Part shown: one piece after another, positions 26,881 to 40,795 of the stretch
How the letters are laid out: every line of letters starts with the position of its first letter
How positions within the stretch are numbered: position 1 is the stretch's first letter
Origin: Apoderus coryli
Taxonomy: Eukaryota; Arthropoda; Insecta; Coleoptera; Attelabidae
NCBI GenBank assembly: GCA_911728435.2
Contig: OU452209.1
Coordinates: forward strand, 9,282,869-9,346,868
Reading direction: 5' to 3'
DNA: 64,000 nt
Program-made: the position numbers and the translations under genes
The notes under the pieces: generated by a model
Database searches by the model: none
What the model was told of the DNA's origin: nothing
The model's input: only the letters and a program-made list of their open reading frames with translations

Positions 26881-27405
26881 TAATGCTTTTTTCTTGAATT
26901 TCCTCGTAGAAAATCGTATTTACCTCCTTGTCACGCTAAAATATCGTTTCTGCACAGGTAAATAAATGAATAAAATACATAATTTTAATGCATTGAATCA
27001 GCTTTGATATATAGCCTATCGGGTGATGCAAAAAATAAAGTTGCCATATAGGAAACACTGTTGGAACGCCTCCGGCGTTCCTTTGCGTTTATTCGCACAC
27101 ACTTTTGTGCTTTTTTTCCCCATTTTAGAAAGAAACGGACTGTACACTCGTTAGTATATATTAACAAGAAATCCCTTCGGGATTTCCCAGTCGTTGTGTG
27201 GTAGTTTTATCTATAAAAAAAGTCATTGAGGGTGGCAAAAAAAAATCAAAAAAAAAAAATTTCAAGGAAAAAAATGTTTCTATTATTAAAAAAAAATTAA
27301 AAAAAAAAAATTTAAAAAAAAAAATTTCAAAAAAAAAAATTTAAAAAAAAAAAATAAAAAAAAAAAAATTTAAAAAAAAATAATTCAAAAATTAATTAAA
27401 AAAAA
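26881..27405 (+). repeat. Partial spacer with type II hairpins and A-run tract
   Basis: Spacer sequence resumes at CTTGAATTTCCTCGTAGAAA. H1 is at 27,063-27,081 and H3 reads GCACACACTTTTGTGC. H2 follows, then the A-run tract from about 27,236 to 27,405. The proximal half of the spacer, including the GTGTGGCAACCGCG core, is missing. Confidence 0.8.
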
Positions 27406-30400
27406 GTATTGCCAGAGCTGAAAATCTGAGAATGTTTCTATCTATTATTGAAAATAAATAGAAACATTTTTGAGTTACCCCGTAGAAAACCTCTAGGAGC
27501 ATATAGTTTAACTTTCAAAGAAATCTTGAATTGAAACCCAAAGAAATCAAAAAATTATTCAAAATATTACTATTTCACCTTAACAAAATAAAGAAATACA
27601 TTTTTGATTCACCCTGTATATAAATTTGAACTTATAGTTTAACTTTCAAAAAATCTTGATTTGAAATCTAAAGAAATCAAAAAATTATTCAAAATATTTC
27701 ACCTTAACAAAATAAAGAAATACATTTTTGATTCACCCTGTATATAAATTTGAGCTTATAGTTTAACTTTCAAAAAATCTTGATTTGAAATCTAAAGAAA
27801 TCAAAAAGTTATTCAAAACAATACTATTTCACCTTAACAAAATAAAGAAATACATTTTTGATTCACCCTGTATATAAATTTGAGCTTATAGTTTAACTTT
27901 TAAAAAAATCTTGATTTGAAATCTAAAGAAATCAAAAAATTATTCAAAATATTTCACCTTAACAAAATAAAGAAATACATTTTTGATTCACCCTGTATAT
28001 AAATTTGAGCTTATAGTTTAACTTTCAAAAAATCTTGATTTGAAATCTAAAGAAATCAAAAAGTTATTCAAAACAATACTATTTCACCTTAACAAAATAA
28101 AGAAATACATTTTTGATTCACCCTGTATATAAATTTGAGCTTATAGTTTAACTTTTAAAAAAATCTTGATTTGAAATCTAAAGAAATCAAAAAATTATTC
28201 AAAATATTTCACCTTAACAAAATAAAGAAATACATTTTTGATTCACCCTGTATATAAATTTGAGCTTATAGTTTAACTTTTAAAAAAATCTTGATTTGAA
28301 ATCTAAAGAAATCAAAAAGTTATTCAAAACAATACTATTTCACCTTAACAAAATAAAGAAATACATTTTTGATTCACCCTGTATATAAATTTGAGCTTAT
28401 AGTTTAACTTTAAAAAAAATCTTGATTTGAAATCTAAAGAAATCAAAAAGTTATTCAAAACAATACTATTTCACCTTAACAAAATAAAGAAATACATTTT
28501 TGATTCACCCTGTATATAAATTTGAGCTTATAGTTTAACTTTCAAAAAATCTTGATTTGAAATCTAAAGATATCAAAAAATTATTCCAAGTATTACTATT
28601 TCGCCTTAACAAAATAAAGAAATACATTTTTGATTCACCCTGTATATAAATTTGAGCTTATAGTTTAACTTTTAAAAAAATCTTGATTTGAAATCTAAAG
28701 AAATCAAAAAGTTATTCAAAACAATACTATTTCAGCTTAACAAAATAAAGAAATACATTTTTGATTCACCCTGTATATAAATTTGAGCTTATAGTTTAAC
28801 TTTCAAAAAATCTTGATTTGAAATCTAAAGAAATCAAAAAGTTATTCAAAATATTTCACCTTAACAAAATAAGGAAATACATTTTTGATTCACCCTGTAT
28901 ATAAATTTGAGCTTATAGTTTAACTTTCAAAAAATCTTGATTTGAAATCTAAAGAAATCAAAAAGTTATTCAAAACAATACTATTTCAGCTTAACAAAAT
29001 AAAGAAATACATTTTTGATTCACCCTGTATATAAATTTGAGCTTATAGTTTAACTTTCAAAAAATCTTGATTTGAAATCTAAAGAAATCAAAAAGTTATT
29101 CAAAATATTTCACCTTAACAAAATAAGGAAATACATTTTTGATTCACCCTGTATATAAATTTGAGCTTATAGTTTAACTTTCAAAAAATCTTGATTTGAA
29201 ATCTAAAGAAATCAAAAAGTTATTCAAAACAATACTATTTCACCTTAACAAAATAAAGAAATACATTTTTGATTCACCCTGTATATAAATTTGAGCTTAT
29301 AGTTTAACTTTTAAAAAAATCTTGATTTGAAATCTAAAGAAATCAAAAAGTTATTCAAAACAATACTATTTCACCTTAACAAAATAAAGAAATACATTTT
29401 TGATTCACCCTGTATATAAATTTGAGCTTATAGTTTAACTTTCACAGAAAACTTAATTTCAAATCTAAAGAAATCAAAATATTATTCAAAATATAACTTT
29501 TTTGACCATAACAAAATAAAGAAATACATTTTTGGTTCACCCCGTATATAAATTTGAGCTTATAGTTTAACTTTTAAAAAAATCTTGATTTGAAATCTAA
29601 AGAAATCAAAAAGTTATTCAAAACAATATTATTTCACCTTAACAAAATAAAGAAATACATTTTTGATTCACCCTGTATATAAATTTGAGCTTATAGTTTA
29701 ACTTTTAAAAAAATCTTGATTTGAAATCTAAAGAAATCAAAAAGTTATTCAAAACAATATTATTTCACCTTAACAAAATAAAGAAATACATTTTTGATTC
29801 ACCCTGTATATAAATTTGAGCTTATAGTTTAACTTTCAAAAAATCTTGATTTGAAATCTAAAGAAATCAAAAAGTTATTCAAAATATTTCACCTTAACAA
29901 AATAAGGAAATACATTTTTGATTCACCCTGTATATAAATTTGAGCTTATAGTTTAACTTTCAAAAAATCTTGATTTGAAATCTAAAGAAATCAAAAAGTT
30001 ATTCAAAACAATACTATTTCACCTTAACAAAATAAAGAAATACATTTTTGATTCACCCTGTATATAAATTTGAGCTTATAGTTTAACTTTTAAAAAAATC
30101 TTGATTTGAAATCTAAAGAAATCAAAAAGTTATTCAAAACAATACTATTTCACCTTAACAAAATAAAGAAATACATTTTTGATTCACCCTGTATATAAAT
30201 TTGAGCTTATAGTTTAACTTTCACAGAAAACTTAATTTCAAATCTAAAGAAATCAAAATATTATTCAAAATATAACTTTTTTGACCATAACAAAATAAAG
30301 AAATACATTTTTGGTTCACCCCGTATATAAATTTGAGCTTATAGTTTAACTTTTAAAAAAATCTTGATTTGAAATCTAAAGAAATCAAAAAGTTATTCAA

Positions 30401-30587
30401 AACAATATTATTTCACCTTAACAAAATAAAGAAATACATTTTTGATTCACCCTGTATATAAATTTGAGCTTATAGTTTAACTTTTAAAAAAATCTTGATT
30501 TGAAATCTATAGAAATCAAACAATTATTCAAAATATTGCTTTTTTGACGATAGGAAATAAATTTTTGATTCACCCTTTATATAAATT
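27406..30587 (+). repeat. Satellite array 6 with a 779 bp internal duplication
   Basis: About 24 monomers of 124-131 bp. Two marks recur at 779 bp: the foreign monomer with CACAGAAAACTTAATTTC and TTTTTTGACCATAAC (29,442 and 30,221), and AATAAGGAAATAC (29,125 and 29,904). The foreign monomer is of the array 5 subfamily embedded in the common subfamily, a sign of conversion or unequal exchange between arrays. Confidence 0.95.
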
Positions 30588-31660
30588 TAAAACCTATGCT
30601 AAAAATTTCTCTTTTAAAGAAAATAAAGTCACCTATCGCTGAGGTTATGCAACCGTAAATACCATAATGATGTGTTGGAGGTTGCATAAGCATAAGATAT
30701 TAAATAAAGGTCATTGATTGGTTGAAATTGTAGCTCGTCTGCACATAACTCAACTCTTCCCACTCTGCCCATATAACGGGTTCATTGAACTTTTTTGCAT
30801 TATTAATTGAAATTGTAACCTTTCTGGTGGGAATAAATTTTACTACTCTGCCAGATTTAGTTCATGTGAATAGCAGTAAAATAAAAATAAGTATAAATTA
30901 TTAGTTTTTTTACATAAAATAATGTTTTAATATTTGTTATATTATTGTGGGAGTTGCGTAAATTAAATTTGTTGTAAAATTAAGTATCTAATCATATTTT
31001 ATGTGTAAATATATTGCGTGAAACTATGAGGAATATGTGTATGATGAAAGTGTTCAAATAAAGTGTGGCAACCGCGATTTTCGCAATTTTTCTAGGTTAT
31101 TGATGTACAAAGTCTCGGAAGAATTTCCAACATTTTTAGTTTACAATTAAAAATGTAATAAAGGGCCGTATCATACCGTAAAAGTGCACTCCCGTATTTA
31201 GAACAGTGCCTAGTATAAATCAAAATGCTTTTATTGTATTTGTGGATGTTACAATAAGGTAAATTTATTGATTTAGTAGTAGCATTTTGTGCTGTTGTTT
31301 TCTTGAATTTCCTCGTAGAAAATCGTATTCACCTCCTTGTCACGCTAAAATATCGTTTCTGCAGAGGTAAATGAATGATTAAAATACATAATTTTAATGC
31401 ATTGAATCAGCTTTGATATATAGCCTATCGGGTGATGCAAAAAATAAAGTTGCCATATAGGAAACACTGTTGGAACGCCTCCGGCGTTCCTTTGCGTTTA
31501 TTCGCACACAACTTTGTGCTTTTTTTCCCCATTTTAGAAAGAAACGGACTGTACGCTCGTTAGTATAATTAATAAGTATTAATTAACAAGAAATCCCTTG
31601 CGGGATTTCCCAGTTGGTTTGTGGTAGTTTTATCTATGAAAAAAGTCATTGAGGGTTATA
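30588..31660 (+). repeat. Short end module and spacer 6 (type II hairpins)
   Basis: The end module is a reduced form (AAAACCTATGCTAAAAAT, then GTCACCTATCGCTGAGG). The AAAGTGTGGCAACCGCG core is at 31,060, H1 at 31,472-31,490, and H2 has the TTGC loop form. No gene is seen. Confidence 0.8.
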
Positions 31661-31895
31661 AAAAAAAATGAAAAAAAAAATAAAAAAAAAAAAAATTTTA
31701 AGAAAAAAGAAATGTGTCAAAAAAAAAATTAAAGAAAAAAAAATTAAAAAAAAAAAAATTTTGAAAAAAAAAAATTTCAAAAAAAAAAAATTAAAAAAAA
31801 AAAAAAATTTGAAAAAAAAAAATTTCAAAAAAAAAAAATTTCGAAAAAAAAAATTTTCAAAAAAAAAAATTACAAAAAAATAATTAAAAAAAAGT
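31661..31895 (+). repeat. A-run tract preceding array 7
   Basis: A-runs of 8-14 bases are broken by TTTTG, TTTC, TTTCG and TTTTC. Lysine-rich (plus) and phenylalanine-rich (minus) open frames here are composition artefacts. Confidence 0.75.
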
Positions 31896-34800
31896 ATTGC
31901 CAGAGCTGAAAATCTGAAAATGTTTCTATCTATTATTGAAAATAAATAGAAACATTTTTGAGTAGAAAACCTCTAGGAGCATATAGTTTAACTTTCAAAG
32001 AAATCTTGAATTGAAACCCAAAGAAATCAAAAAATTATTCAAAATATTACTATTTCACCTTAGCAAAATAAAGAAATACATTTTTGATTCACCCTGTATA
32101 TAAATTTGAGCTTATAGTTTAACTTTCAAAAAATCTTGATTTGAAATCTAAAGAAATCAAAAAATTATTCAAAATATTACTATTTCACCTTAACAAAATA
32201 AAGAAATACATTTTTGATTCACCCTGTATATAAATTTGAGCATATAGTTTAACTTTCAAAAAATCTTGATTTGAAATCTAAAGAAATCAAAAAATTATTC
32301 AAAATATTACTATTTCACCTTAACAAAATAAAGAAATACATTTTTGATTCACCCTGTATATAAATTTGAGCTTATAATTTAACTTTCAAAAAATCTTGAT
32401 TTGAAATCAAAAAATTATTCAAAATATTACTATTTCAGCTTAACAAAATAAAGAAATACATTTTTGATTCACCCTGTATATAAATTTGAGCTTATAGTTT
32501 AACTTTCAAAAAATCTTGATTTGAAATCTAAAGAAATAAAAAAAATTATTCAAAATATTAATATTTCACCTTAACAAAATAAAGAAATACATTTTTGATT
32601 CACCCTGTATATAAATTTGAGCATATAGTTTAACTTTCAAAAAATCTTGATTTGAAATCTAAAGAAATCAAAAAATTATTCAAAATATTACTATTTCACC
32701 TTAACAAAATAAAGAAATACATTTTTGATTCACCCTGTATATAAATTTGAGCTTATAGTTTAACTTTTAAAAAAATCTTGATTTGAAATCTAAAGAAATC
32801 AAAAAATTATTCAAAATATTACTATTTCACCTTAACAAAATAAAGAAATAAATTTTTGATTCACCCTGTATATAAATTTGAGCTTATAGTTTAACTTTCA
32901 AAGAAATCTTGAATTGAAACCCAAAGAAATCAAAAAATTATTCAAAATATTACTATTTCACCTTAACAAAATAAAGAAATACATTTTTGATTCACCCTGT
33001 ATATAAATTTGAGCTTATAGTTTAACTTTCAAAGAAATCTTGAATTGAAACCCAAAGAAATCAAAAAATTATTCAAAATATTACTATTTCACCTTAACAA
33101 AATAAAGAAATACCTTTTTGATTCACCCTGTATATAAATTTGAGCTTATAGTTTAACTTTCAAAAAATCTTAATTTGAAATCTAAAGAAATCAAAAAATT
33201 ATTCAAAATATTACTATTTCACCTTAACAAAATAAAGAAATACATTTTTGATTCACCCTGTATATAAATTTGAGCTTATAGTTTAACTTTCAAAGAAATC
33301 TTGATTTGAAATCTAAAGAAATCAAAAAGTTATTCAAAATATTACTATTTCACCTAAACAAAATAAAGAAATACATTTTTGATTCACCCTGTATATAAAT
33401 TTGAGCTTATAGTTTAACTTTCAAAGAAATCTTGATTTGAAATCTAAAGAAATCAAAAAGTTATTCAAAATATTACTATTTCACCTAAACAAAATAAAGA
33501 AATACATTTTTGATTCACCCTGTATATAAATTTGAGCTTATAGTTTAACTTTCAAAGAAATCTTGAATTGAAACCCAAAGAAATCAAAAAATTATTCAAA
33601 ATATTACTATTTCACCTTAACAAAATAAAGAAATACATTTTTGATTCACCCTGTATATAAATTTGAGCTTATAGTTTAACTTTCAAAGAAATCTTGATTT
33701 AAAATCTAAAGAAATCAAAAAGTTATTCAAAATATTACTATTTCACCTAAACAAAATAAAGAAATACATTTTTGATTCACCCTGTATATAAATTTGAGCT
33801 TATAGTTTAACTTTCAAAGAAATCTTGATTTGAAATCTAAAGAAATCAAAAAGTTATTCAAAATATTACTATTTCACCTAAACAAAATAAAGAAATACAT
33901 TTTTGATTCACCCTGTATACAAATTTGAGCTTATAGTTTAACTTTCAAAGAAATCTTGATTTGAAATCTAAAGAAATCAAAAAGTTATTCAAAATATTAC
34001 TATTTCACCTAAACAAAATAAAGAAATACATTTTTGATTCACCCTGTATATAAATTTGAGCTTATAGTTTAACTTTTAAAGAAATCTTGAATTGAAACCC
34101 AAAGAAATCAAAAAATTATTCAAAATATTACTATTTCACCTTAACAAAATAAAGAAATACATTTTTGATTCACCCTGTATATAAATTTGAGCTTATAGTT
34201 TAACTTTCAAAAAATCTTGATTTGAAAGCTAAAGAAATCAAAAAATTATTCAAAATATTACTATTTCACCTTAACAAAATAAAGAAATACATTTTTGATT
34301 CACCCTGTATATAAATTTGAGCTTATAGTTTAACTTTCAAAAAATCTTGATTTGAAATCTAAAGAAATCAAAAAATTATTCAAAATATTACTATTTCACC
34401 TTAACAAAATAAAGAAATACATTTTTGATTCACCCTGTATATAAATTTGAGCTTATAGTTTAACTTTCAAAGAAATCTTGATTTGAAATCTAAAGAAATC
34501 AAAAAGTTATTCAAAATATTACTATTTCACCTAAACAAAATAAAGAAATACATTTTTGATTCACCCTGTATATAAATTTAAACCCTATGCTAAAAATTTC
34601 TCTTTTAAAGAAAATAAAAAGTCACTTATCGCTGATAAGGTTCTGACGCATGTCTAAAAGTCTTAAAAAAATAGAGAAATACATTTTTGATTCACCCTGT
34701 ATATAAATTTGAGCTTATAGTTTAACTTTCAAAAAAATCTTGATTTGAAATCTAAAGAAATCAAAAAATTCTTCAAAATATTACTTTTTTGACGATAGGA

Positions 34801-35140
34801 AATAAATTTTTGATTCACCCTGTATATAAATTTAAAACCTATGCTAAAAATTTCTCTGTTAAAGAAAATAAAAAGTCACTTATCGCTGATAATGTTATGC
34901 AGCATGTCTAAAAGTCTTAAAAAAATAGAGAAATACATTTTTGATTCACCCTGTATATAAATTTGAGCTTATAGTTTAACTTTTAAAAAAAATCTTGATT
35001 TGAAATCTAAAGAAATCAAACAATTATTCAAAATATTACTTTTTTGACGATAGGAAATAAATTTTTGATTCACCCTGTATGTAAATTTAAAACCTATGCT
35101 AAAAATTTCTCTTTTAAAGAAAATAAAGTCACCTATCGCT
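31896..35140 (+). repeat. Satellite array 7 ending in three end-module copies
   Basis: About 20 monomers up to 34,575, many with the CAAAGAAATCTTGAATTG / AAACCCAAAG variant. The array ends with three successive copies of the ACCTATGCTAAAAATTTCTC module (about 34,584, 34,837 and 35,090), each followed by one more monomer or the spacer. The end module itself has thus been tandemly duplicated, at about 253 bp spacing. Confidence 0.9.
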
Positions 35141-36180
35141 GAGGTTATGCAACCGTAAATACCATAATGATGTGTTGGAGGTTGATAAGCATAAGATATT
35201 AAATAAAGGTCATTGATTGGTTGTAATTATTGAAATTGTAGCCCGTCTGCACATAACTCAACTCCTCCCACTTCAATGATATCTCTGCACATTAACGGGT
35301 TCATTGAACTTTATTGCATTATTATTGAAAATGTAACCTTTCTGGTGGGAATAAATTTTACTACTCTGCCAGATTCAGTTCATGTGAATAGCAGTAAAAT
35401 AAAAATAAGTATAAATTATTAGTTTTTTTACATAAAATAATGTTTTAATATTTGTTATATTATTGTGGGAGTTGCGTAAATTAAATTTGTTGGAAAATTA
35501 AGTATCTAATCATATTCCATGTGTAAATATATTGCGTGAAACTATGAGGAATATGTTTATGATGAAAGTGTTCAAATAAAGGGTGGCAACCGCGATTTTC
35601 GCAATTTTTCTAGGTTAATGATGTACAAAGTGTCGAAGATTTTCCAACATTTTTAGTTTACAATTAAAAATCTAATAAAGGGCCGTATCATACCGTAAAA
35701 GTGCACTCCCGTATTTAGAACAGTGCCTAGTATAAATCAAAATGCTTTTATTGTATTTGTGGATGCTGCAAAAAGGTAAATTTATTGATTTAGTAGTAGC
35801 ATTTTTTGCAGTTTTGTACTGTTGTTTTCTTGAATTTCCTCGTAGAAAAAGTTATTCACCTCTTTCTCACACTTTAATTACGTTTGTGCAGAGGTGAATA
35901 AATGATTAAAATACATAATTTTAATGCATTCAATCAGCTTTTATAAGTAGCCTATTTTATTGTGCAAAAAATAAAGTTTCTATATCAATAAAGCTGAGGC
36001 CACGCCTCCGGCGTGGCTAGATGCCAAATCGGCCACACTTTTGGCCTTTTTTTCCCACTTTTCGACAAAGACGCGAAGGTCACTCGTTATTATATATTAA
36101 CAAGAAATCCCTTGCGGGATTTCCCAGTTGGTTTGTGGTAGTTTTATCTATGAAAAAAGTCATAGAGGGTTATTAAAAAA
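35141..36180 (+). repeat. Spacer 7 (type I hairpins)
   Basis: The core is slightly changed (AAAGGGTGGCAACCGCG at 35,577). H1 (35,999-36,017) and H3 (GGCCACACTTTTGGCC) are type I, and H2 has the TTGC loop. No coding region is seen. Confidence 0.8.
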
Positions 36181-36426
36181 AATGAAAAAAAAAAATAAAA
36201 AAAAAAATTTCAAGGGAAATTAAATGTGTCAAAAAAAAAATTAAAAAAAAAAAAATTAAAAAAAAAAAATTTGAAAAAAAAATTAAAAAAAAAAAAATTT
36301 AAAAAAAAAAATTTTGAAAAAAAAAATTTCAAAAAAAAAAATATCAAATAAACAAAATTTCGAAAAAAAAAATTTTCAAAAAAAAAAAAATTAAAAAAAA
36401 AATTACAAAAAAATAATTAAAAAAAA
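36181..36426 (+). repeat. A-run tract preceding array 8
   Basis: A-runs are separated by TT, TTTG, TTTC or TTTTG. The right end carries ATTACAAAAAAATAATT, shared with arrays 3, 5 and 7. Confidence 0.75.
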
Positions 36427-38760
36427 GTATTGCCAGAGCTGAAAATCTGAAAATGTTTCTATCTATTATTGAAAATAAATAGAAACATTTTTGAGTTACC
36501 CCGTAGAAAACCTCTAGGAGCATATAGTTTAACTTTCAAAAAATCTTGATTTGAAATCTAAAGAAATCAAAAAGTTATTCAAAATATTACTATTTCACCT
36601 TAACAAAATAAAGAAATAAATTTTTGATTCACCCTGTATATAAATTTGAGCTTATAGTTTAACTTTCAAAGAAATCTTGAATTGAAACCCAAAGAAATCA
36701 AAAAATTATTCAAAATATTACTAATTCACCTTATCAAATTAAAGAAATACCTTTTTGATTCACCCTGTATATAAATTTGAGCTTATAGTTTAACTTTCAA
36801 AAAATCTTGATTTGAAATCTAAAGAAATCAAAAAATTATTCAAAATATTACTATTTCACCTTAACAAAATAAAGAAATACATTTTTGATTCACCCTGTAT
36901 ATAAATTTGAGCTTATAGTTTAACTTTTAAAAAAATCTTGATTTGAAATCCAAAGAAATCAAAAAATTATTCAAAATATTACTATTTCACCGTAACAAAA
37001 TAAAGAAATACATTTTTGATTCACCCTGTATATAAATTTGAGCTTATAGTTTAACTTTCAAAAAATCTTGATTTGAAATCTAAAGAAATCAAAAAATTAT
37101 TCAAAATATTACTATTTCACCTTAACAAAATAAAGAAATACATTTTTGATTCACCCTGTATATAAATTTGAGCTTATTGTTTAACTTTTAAAAAAATCTT
37201 GATTTGAAATCTAAAGAAATCAAAAAGTTATTCAAAATATTACTATTTCACCTTAACAAAATAAAGAAATAAATTTTTGATTCACCCTGTATATAAATTT
37301 GAGCTTATAGTTTAACTTTCAAAGAAATCTTGAATTGAAACCCAAAGAAATCAAAAAATTATTCAAAATATTACTAATTCACCTTATCAAATTAAAGAAA
37401 TACCTTTTTGATTCACCCTGTATATAAATTTGAGCTTATAGTTTAACTTTCAAAAAATCTTGATTTGAAATCTAAAGAAATCAAAAAATTATTCAAAATA
37501 TTACTATTTCACCTTAACAAAATAAAGAAATACATTTTTGATTCACCCTGTATATAAATTTGAGCTTATAGTTTAACTTTTAAAAAAATCTTGATTTGAA
37601 ATCTAAAGAAATCAAAAAATTATTCAAAATATTACTATTTCACCTTAACAAAATAAAGAAATACATTTTTGATTCACCCTGTATATAAATTTGAGCTTAT
37701 AGTTTAACTTTTAAAAAAATCTTGATTTGAAATCCAAAGAAATCAAAAAATTATTCAAAATATTACTATTTCACCGTAACAAAATAAAGAAATATATTTT
37801 TGATTCACCCTGTATATAAATTTGAGCTTATAGTTTAACTTTCAAAAAATCTTGATTTGAAATCTAAAGAAATCAAAAAATTATTCAAAATATTACTATT
37901 TCACCTTAACAAAATAAAGAAATACATTTTTGATTCACCCTGTATATAAATTTAAGCTTATTGTTTAACTTTTAAAAAAATCTTGATTTGAAATCTAAAG
38001 AAATCAAAAAATTATTCAAAATATTACTATTTCACCGTAACAAAATAAAGAAATACATTTTTGATTCACCCTGTACATAAATTTGAGCTTATAGTTTAAC
38101 TTTTAAAAAAATCTTGATTTGAAATCTAAAGAAATCAAAAAATTATTCAAAATATTACTATTTCACCTTAACAAAATAAAGAAATACATTTTTGATTCAC
38201 CCTGTATATAAATTTGAGCTTATAGTTTAACTTTTAAAAAAATCTTGATTTGAAATCTAAAGAAATCAAAAAATTCTTCAAAATATTACTTTTTTGTCCA
38301 AAATAATGAAATACATTTTTGATTCACCCTGTATATAAATTTGAGCTTATAGTTTAACTTTTTAAAAAAATCTTGATTTGAAATTTAAAGAAATCAAACA
38401 ATTATTCAAAATATTACTTTTTTGACGATAGGAAATAAATTTTTGATTCACCCTGTATATAAGTTTAAAACCTATGCTAAAAATTTCTCTTTTAAAGAAA
38501 ATAAAAAGTCACTTATCGCTGATAATGTTATGCAGCATGTCTAAAAGTCTTAAAAAAATAGAGAAATACATTTTTGATTCACCCTGTATACAAATTTGAG
38601 CTTATAGTTTAACTTTTAAAAAAAATCTTGATTTGAAATCTAAAGAAATCAAACAATTATTCAAAATATTACTTTTTTGACGATAGGAAATAAATTTTTG
38701 ATTCACCCTGTATATAAATTTAAAACCTATGCTAAAAATTTCTCTTTTAAAGAAAATAAA
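36427..38760 (+). repeat. Satellite array 8 with two end modules
   Basis: About 15 monomers, then two end modules (about 38,466 and 38,717) in a layout matching the end of array 7. A block with CTAATTCACCTTATCAAATT occurs near 36,720 and again near 37,375, pointing to a ~653 bp (five-monomer) duplication. Confidence 0.9.
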
Positions 38761-39360
38761 GTCACCTATCGCTGAGGTTATGCAACCGTAAATACCATAA
38801 TGATGTGTTGGAGGTTGCATAAGCATAAGATATTAAATAAAGGTCATTGATTGGTTGTAATTATTGAAATTGTAGCCCGTCTGCACATAACTCAACTCCT
38901 CCCACTTCAATGATATCTCTGCACATTAACGGGTTCATTGAACTTTATTGCATTATTATTGAAATTGTAACCTTTCTGGTGGGAATAAATTTTACTACTC
39001 TGCCAGATTTAGTTCATGTGAATAGCAGTAAAATAAAAATAAGTATAAATTATTAGTTTTTTTACATAAAATAATGTTTTAATTATTGTGGGAGTTGCGT
39101 AAATTAAATCTGTTGGAAAATTAAGTATCTAATCATATTCCATGTGTAAATAATGTGTGGATTTGTTGACGAAACTATGAGGAATATGTTTATGATGAAA
39201 GCGTTCAAATAAAGTGTGGCAACCGCGATTTTCGCAATTTTTCTAGGTTGTTGATGTACAAAGTGTCGAAGAATTTCCAACATATTTAGTTTACAATTAA
39301 AAATGTAATAAAGGGCCGTACCATACCGTAAAAGTGCACTCCCGTATTTAGAACAGTGCC
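38761..39360 (+). repeat. Truncated spacer 8
   Basis: A normal spacer, with the core at 39,211, stops at GAACAGTGCCT. Elsewhere this is followed by AGTATAAATC and the hairpin region. Here it jumps directly to GTATATAAATTTAAAGCC of an array end module. The hairpin cluster, A-run tract and array of this unit are all missing. Confidence 0.85.
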
Positions 39361-40795
39361 TGTATATAAATTTAAAGCCTATGCTAAAAATTTCTCTTTT
39401 AAAGAAAATAAAAAGTCACTTATCGCTGTTAAGGTTCTGCAGCATGTCTAAAAGTCTTAAAAAAATAGAGAAATACATTTTTGATTCACCCCGTATATAC
39501 ATTTCTATACATTTAAAATTTCTTAAATGTGGGATAATTAATGTTGTTTTTGTATCACCCTGTACATGGTGCTTATTATTGAAAAATGTTTTTGTAAAAA
39601 AAATTATATTAATTAAAAAAAAGTATTGCCAGAGCTGAAAATCTGAAAATGTTTCTATTAAAATAAGGAAATCCCTATATTCCCTGTATATACTGAAACT
39701 CATCAAAAACATCAAATTTTTTACTTTAGACAAAATTGAAGAGCATCGAAAAGTGTCTTATTCCATAGAAGAGGTTATGCAACCGTAAATACCATAATGA
39801 TGTGTTGGAGGTTGCATAAGCATAAGATATTAAATAAAGGTCATTGATTGGTTGTAATTATTGAAATTGTAGCTCGTCTGCACATAACTCAACTCTTCCC
39901 ACTCTGCACATATAACGGGTTCATTGAACTTTATTGCATTATTATTGAAATTGTAACCTTTCTGGTGGGAATAAATTTTACTACTCTGCCAGATTTAGTT
40001 CATGTGAATAGCAGTAAAATAAAAATAAGTATAAATTATTAGTTTTTTTACATAAAATAATGTTTTAATATTTGTTATATTATTGTGGGAGTTGCGTAAA
40101 TTAAATTTGTTGGAAAATTAAGTATCTAATCATATTCCATGTGTAAATATATTGCGTGAAACTATGAGGAATATGTTTATGATGAAAGTGTTCAAATAAA
40201 GTGTGGCAACCGCGATTTTCGCAATTTTTCTAGGTTATTGATGTACAAAGTGTCGAAGAATTTCCAACATTTTTAGTTTACAATTAAAAATGTAATAAAG
40301 GGCCGTATCATACCGTAAAAGTGCACTCCCGTGTTTAGAACAGTGCCTAGTATAAATCAAAATGCTTTCATTGTATGTGTGGATGTTGAAAAAAGGTAAA
40401 TTTATTGATTTAGTAGTAGCATTTCTTGCAGTTTTGTATTGTTGTTTTCTTGAATTTCCTCGTAGAAAAAGTTATTCACCTCCTTCTCACACTTTAATTA
40501 CGTTTCTACAGAGGTGAATAAATGATTAAAATACATAATTTTAATGCATTCAATCAGTTTTGATATGCAGCCTATTCCAGTCTGCAAAAAATAAAGTTTC
40601 TATATCAATAAAGCTGGGGCCACGCCTTCGGCGTGGCTAGATGCCAATTCCGCCCAACTTTTGGCCTTTTTTTTCCACTTTTCGACAAAGACGCGAAGAT
40701 CACTCGTTATTATATATTAACAAGAAATCCCTTGCGGGATTTCCCAGTTGGTTTGTGGTAGGTTTATCTATGAAAAAAGTCATTGAGGGTGGCAA
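39361..40795 (+). repeat. End module and spacer 9 (type I hairpins)
   Basis: A complete end module (39,361 to about 39,690) without any array before it, then a spacer with the core at 40,198 and H1 at 40,619-40,637. H3 reads CGCCCAACTTTTGGCC, intermediate between the two clear hairpin types. No gene is seen. Confidence 0.85.
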
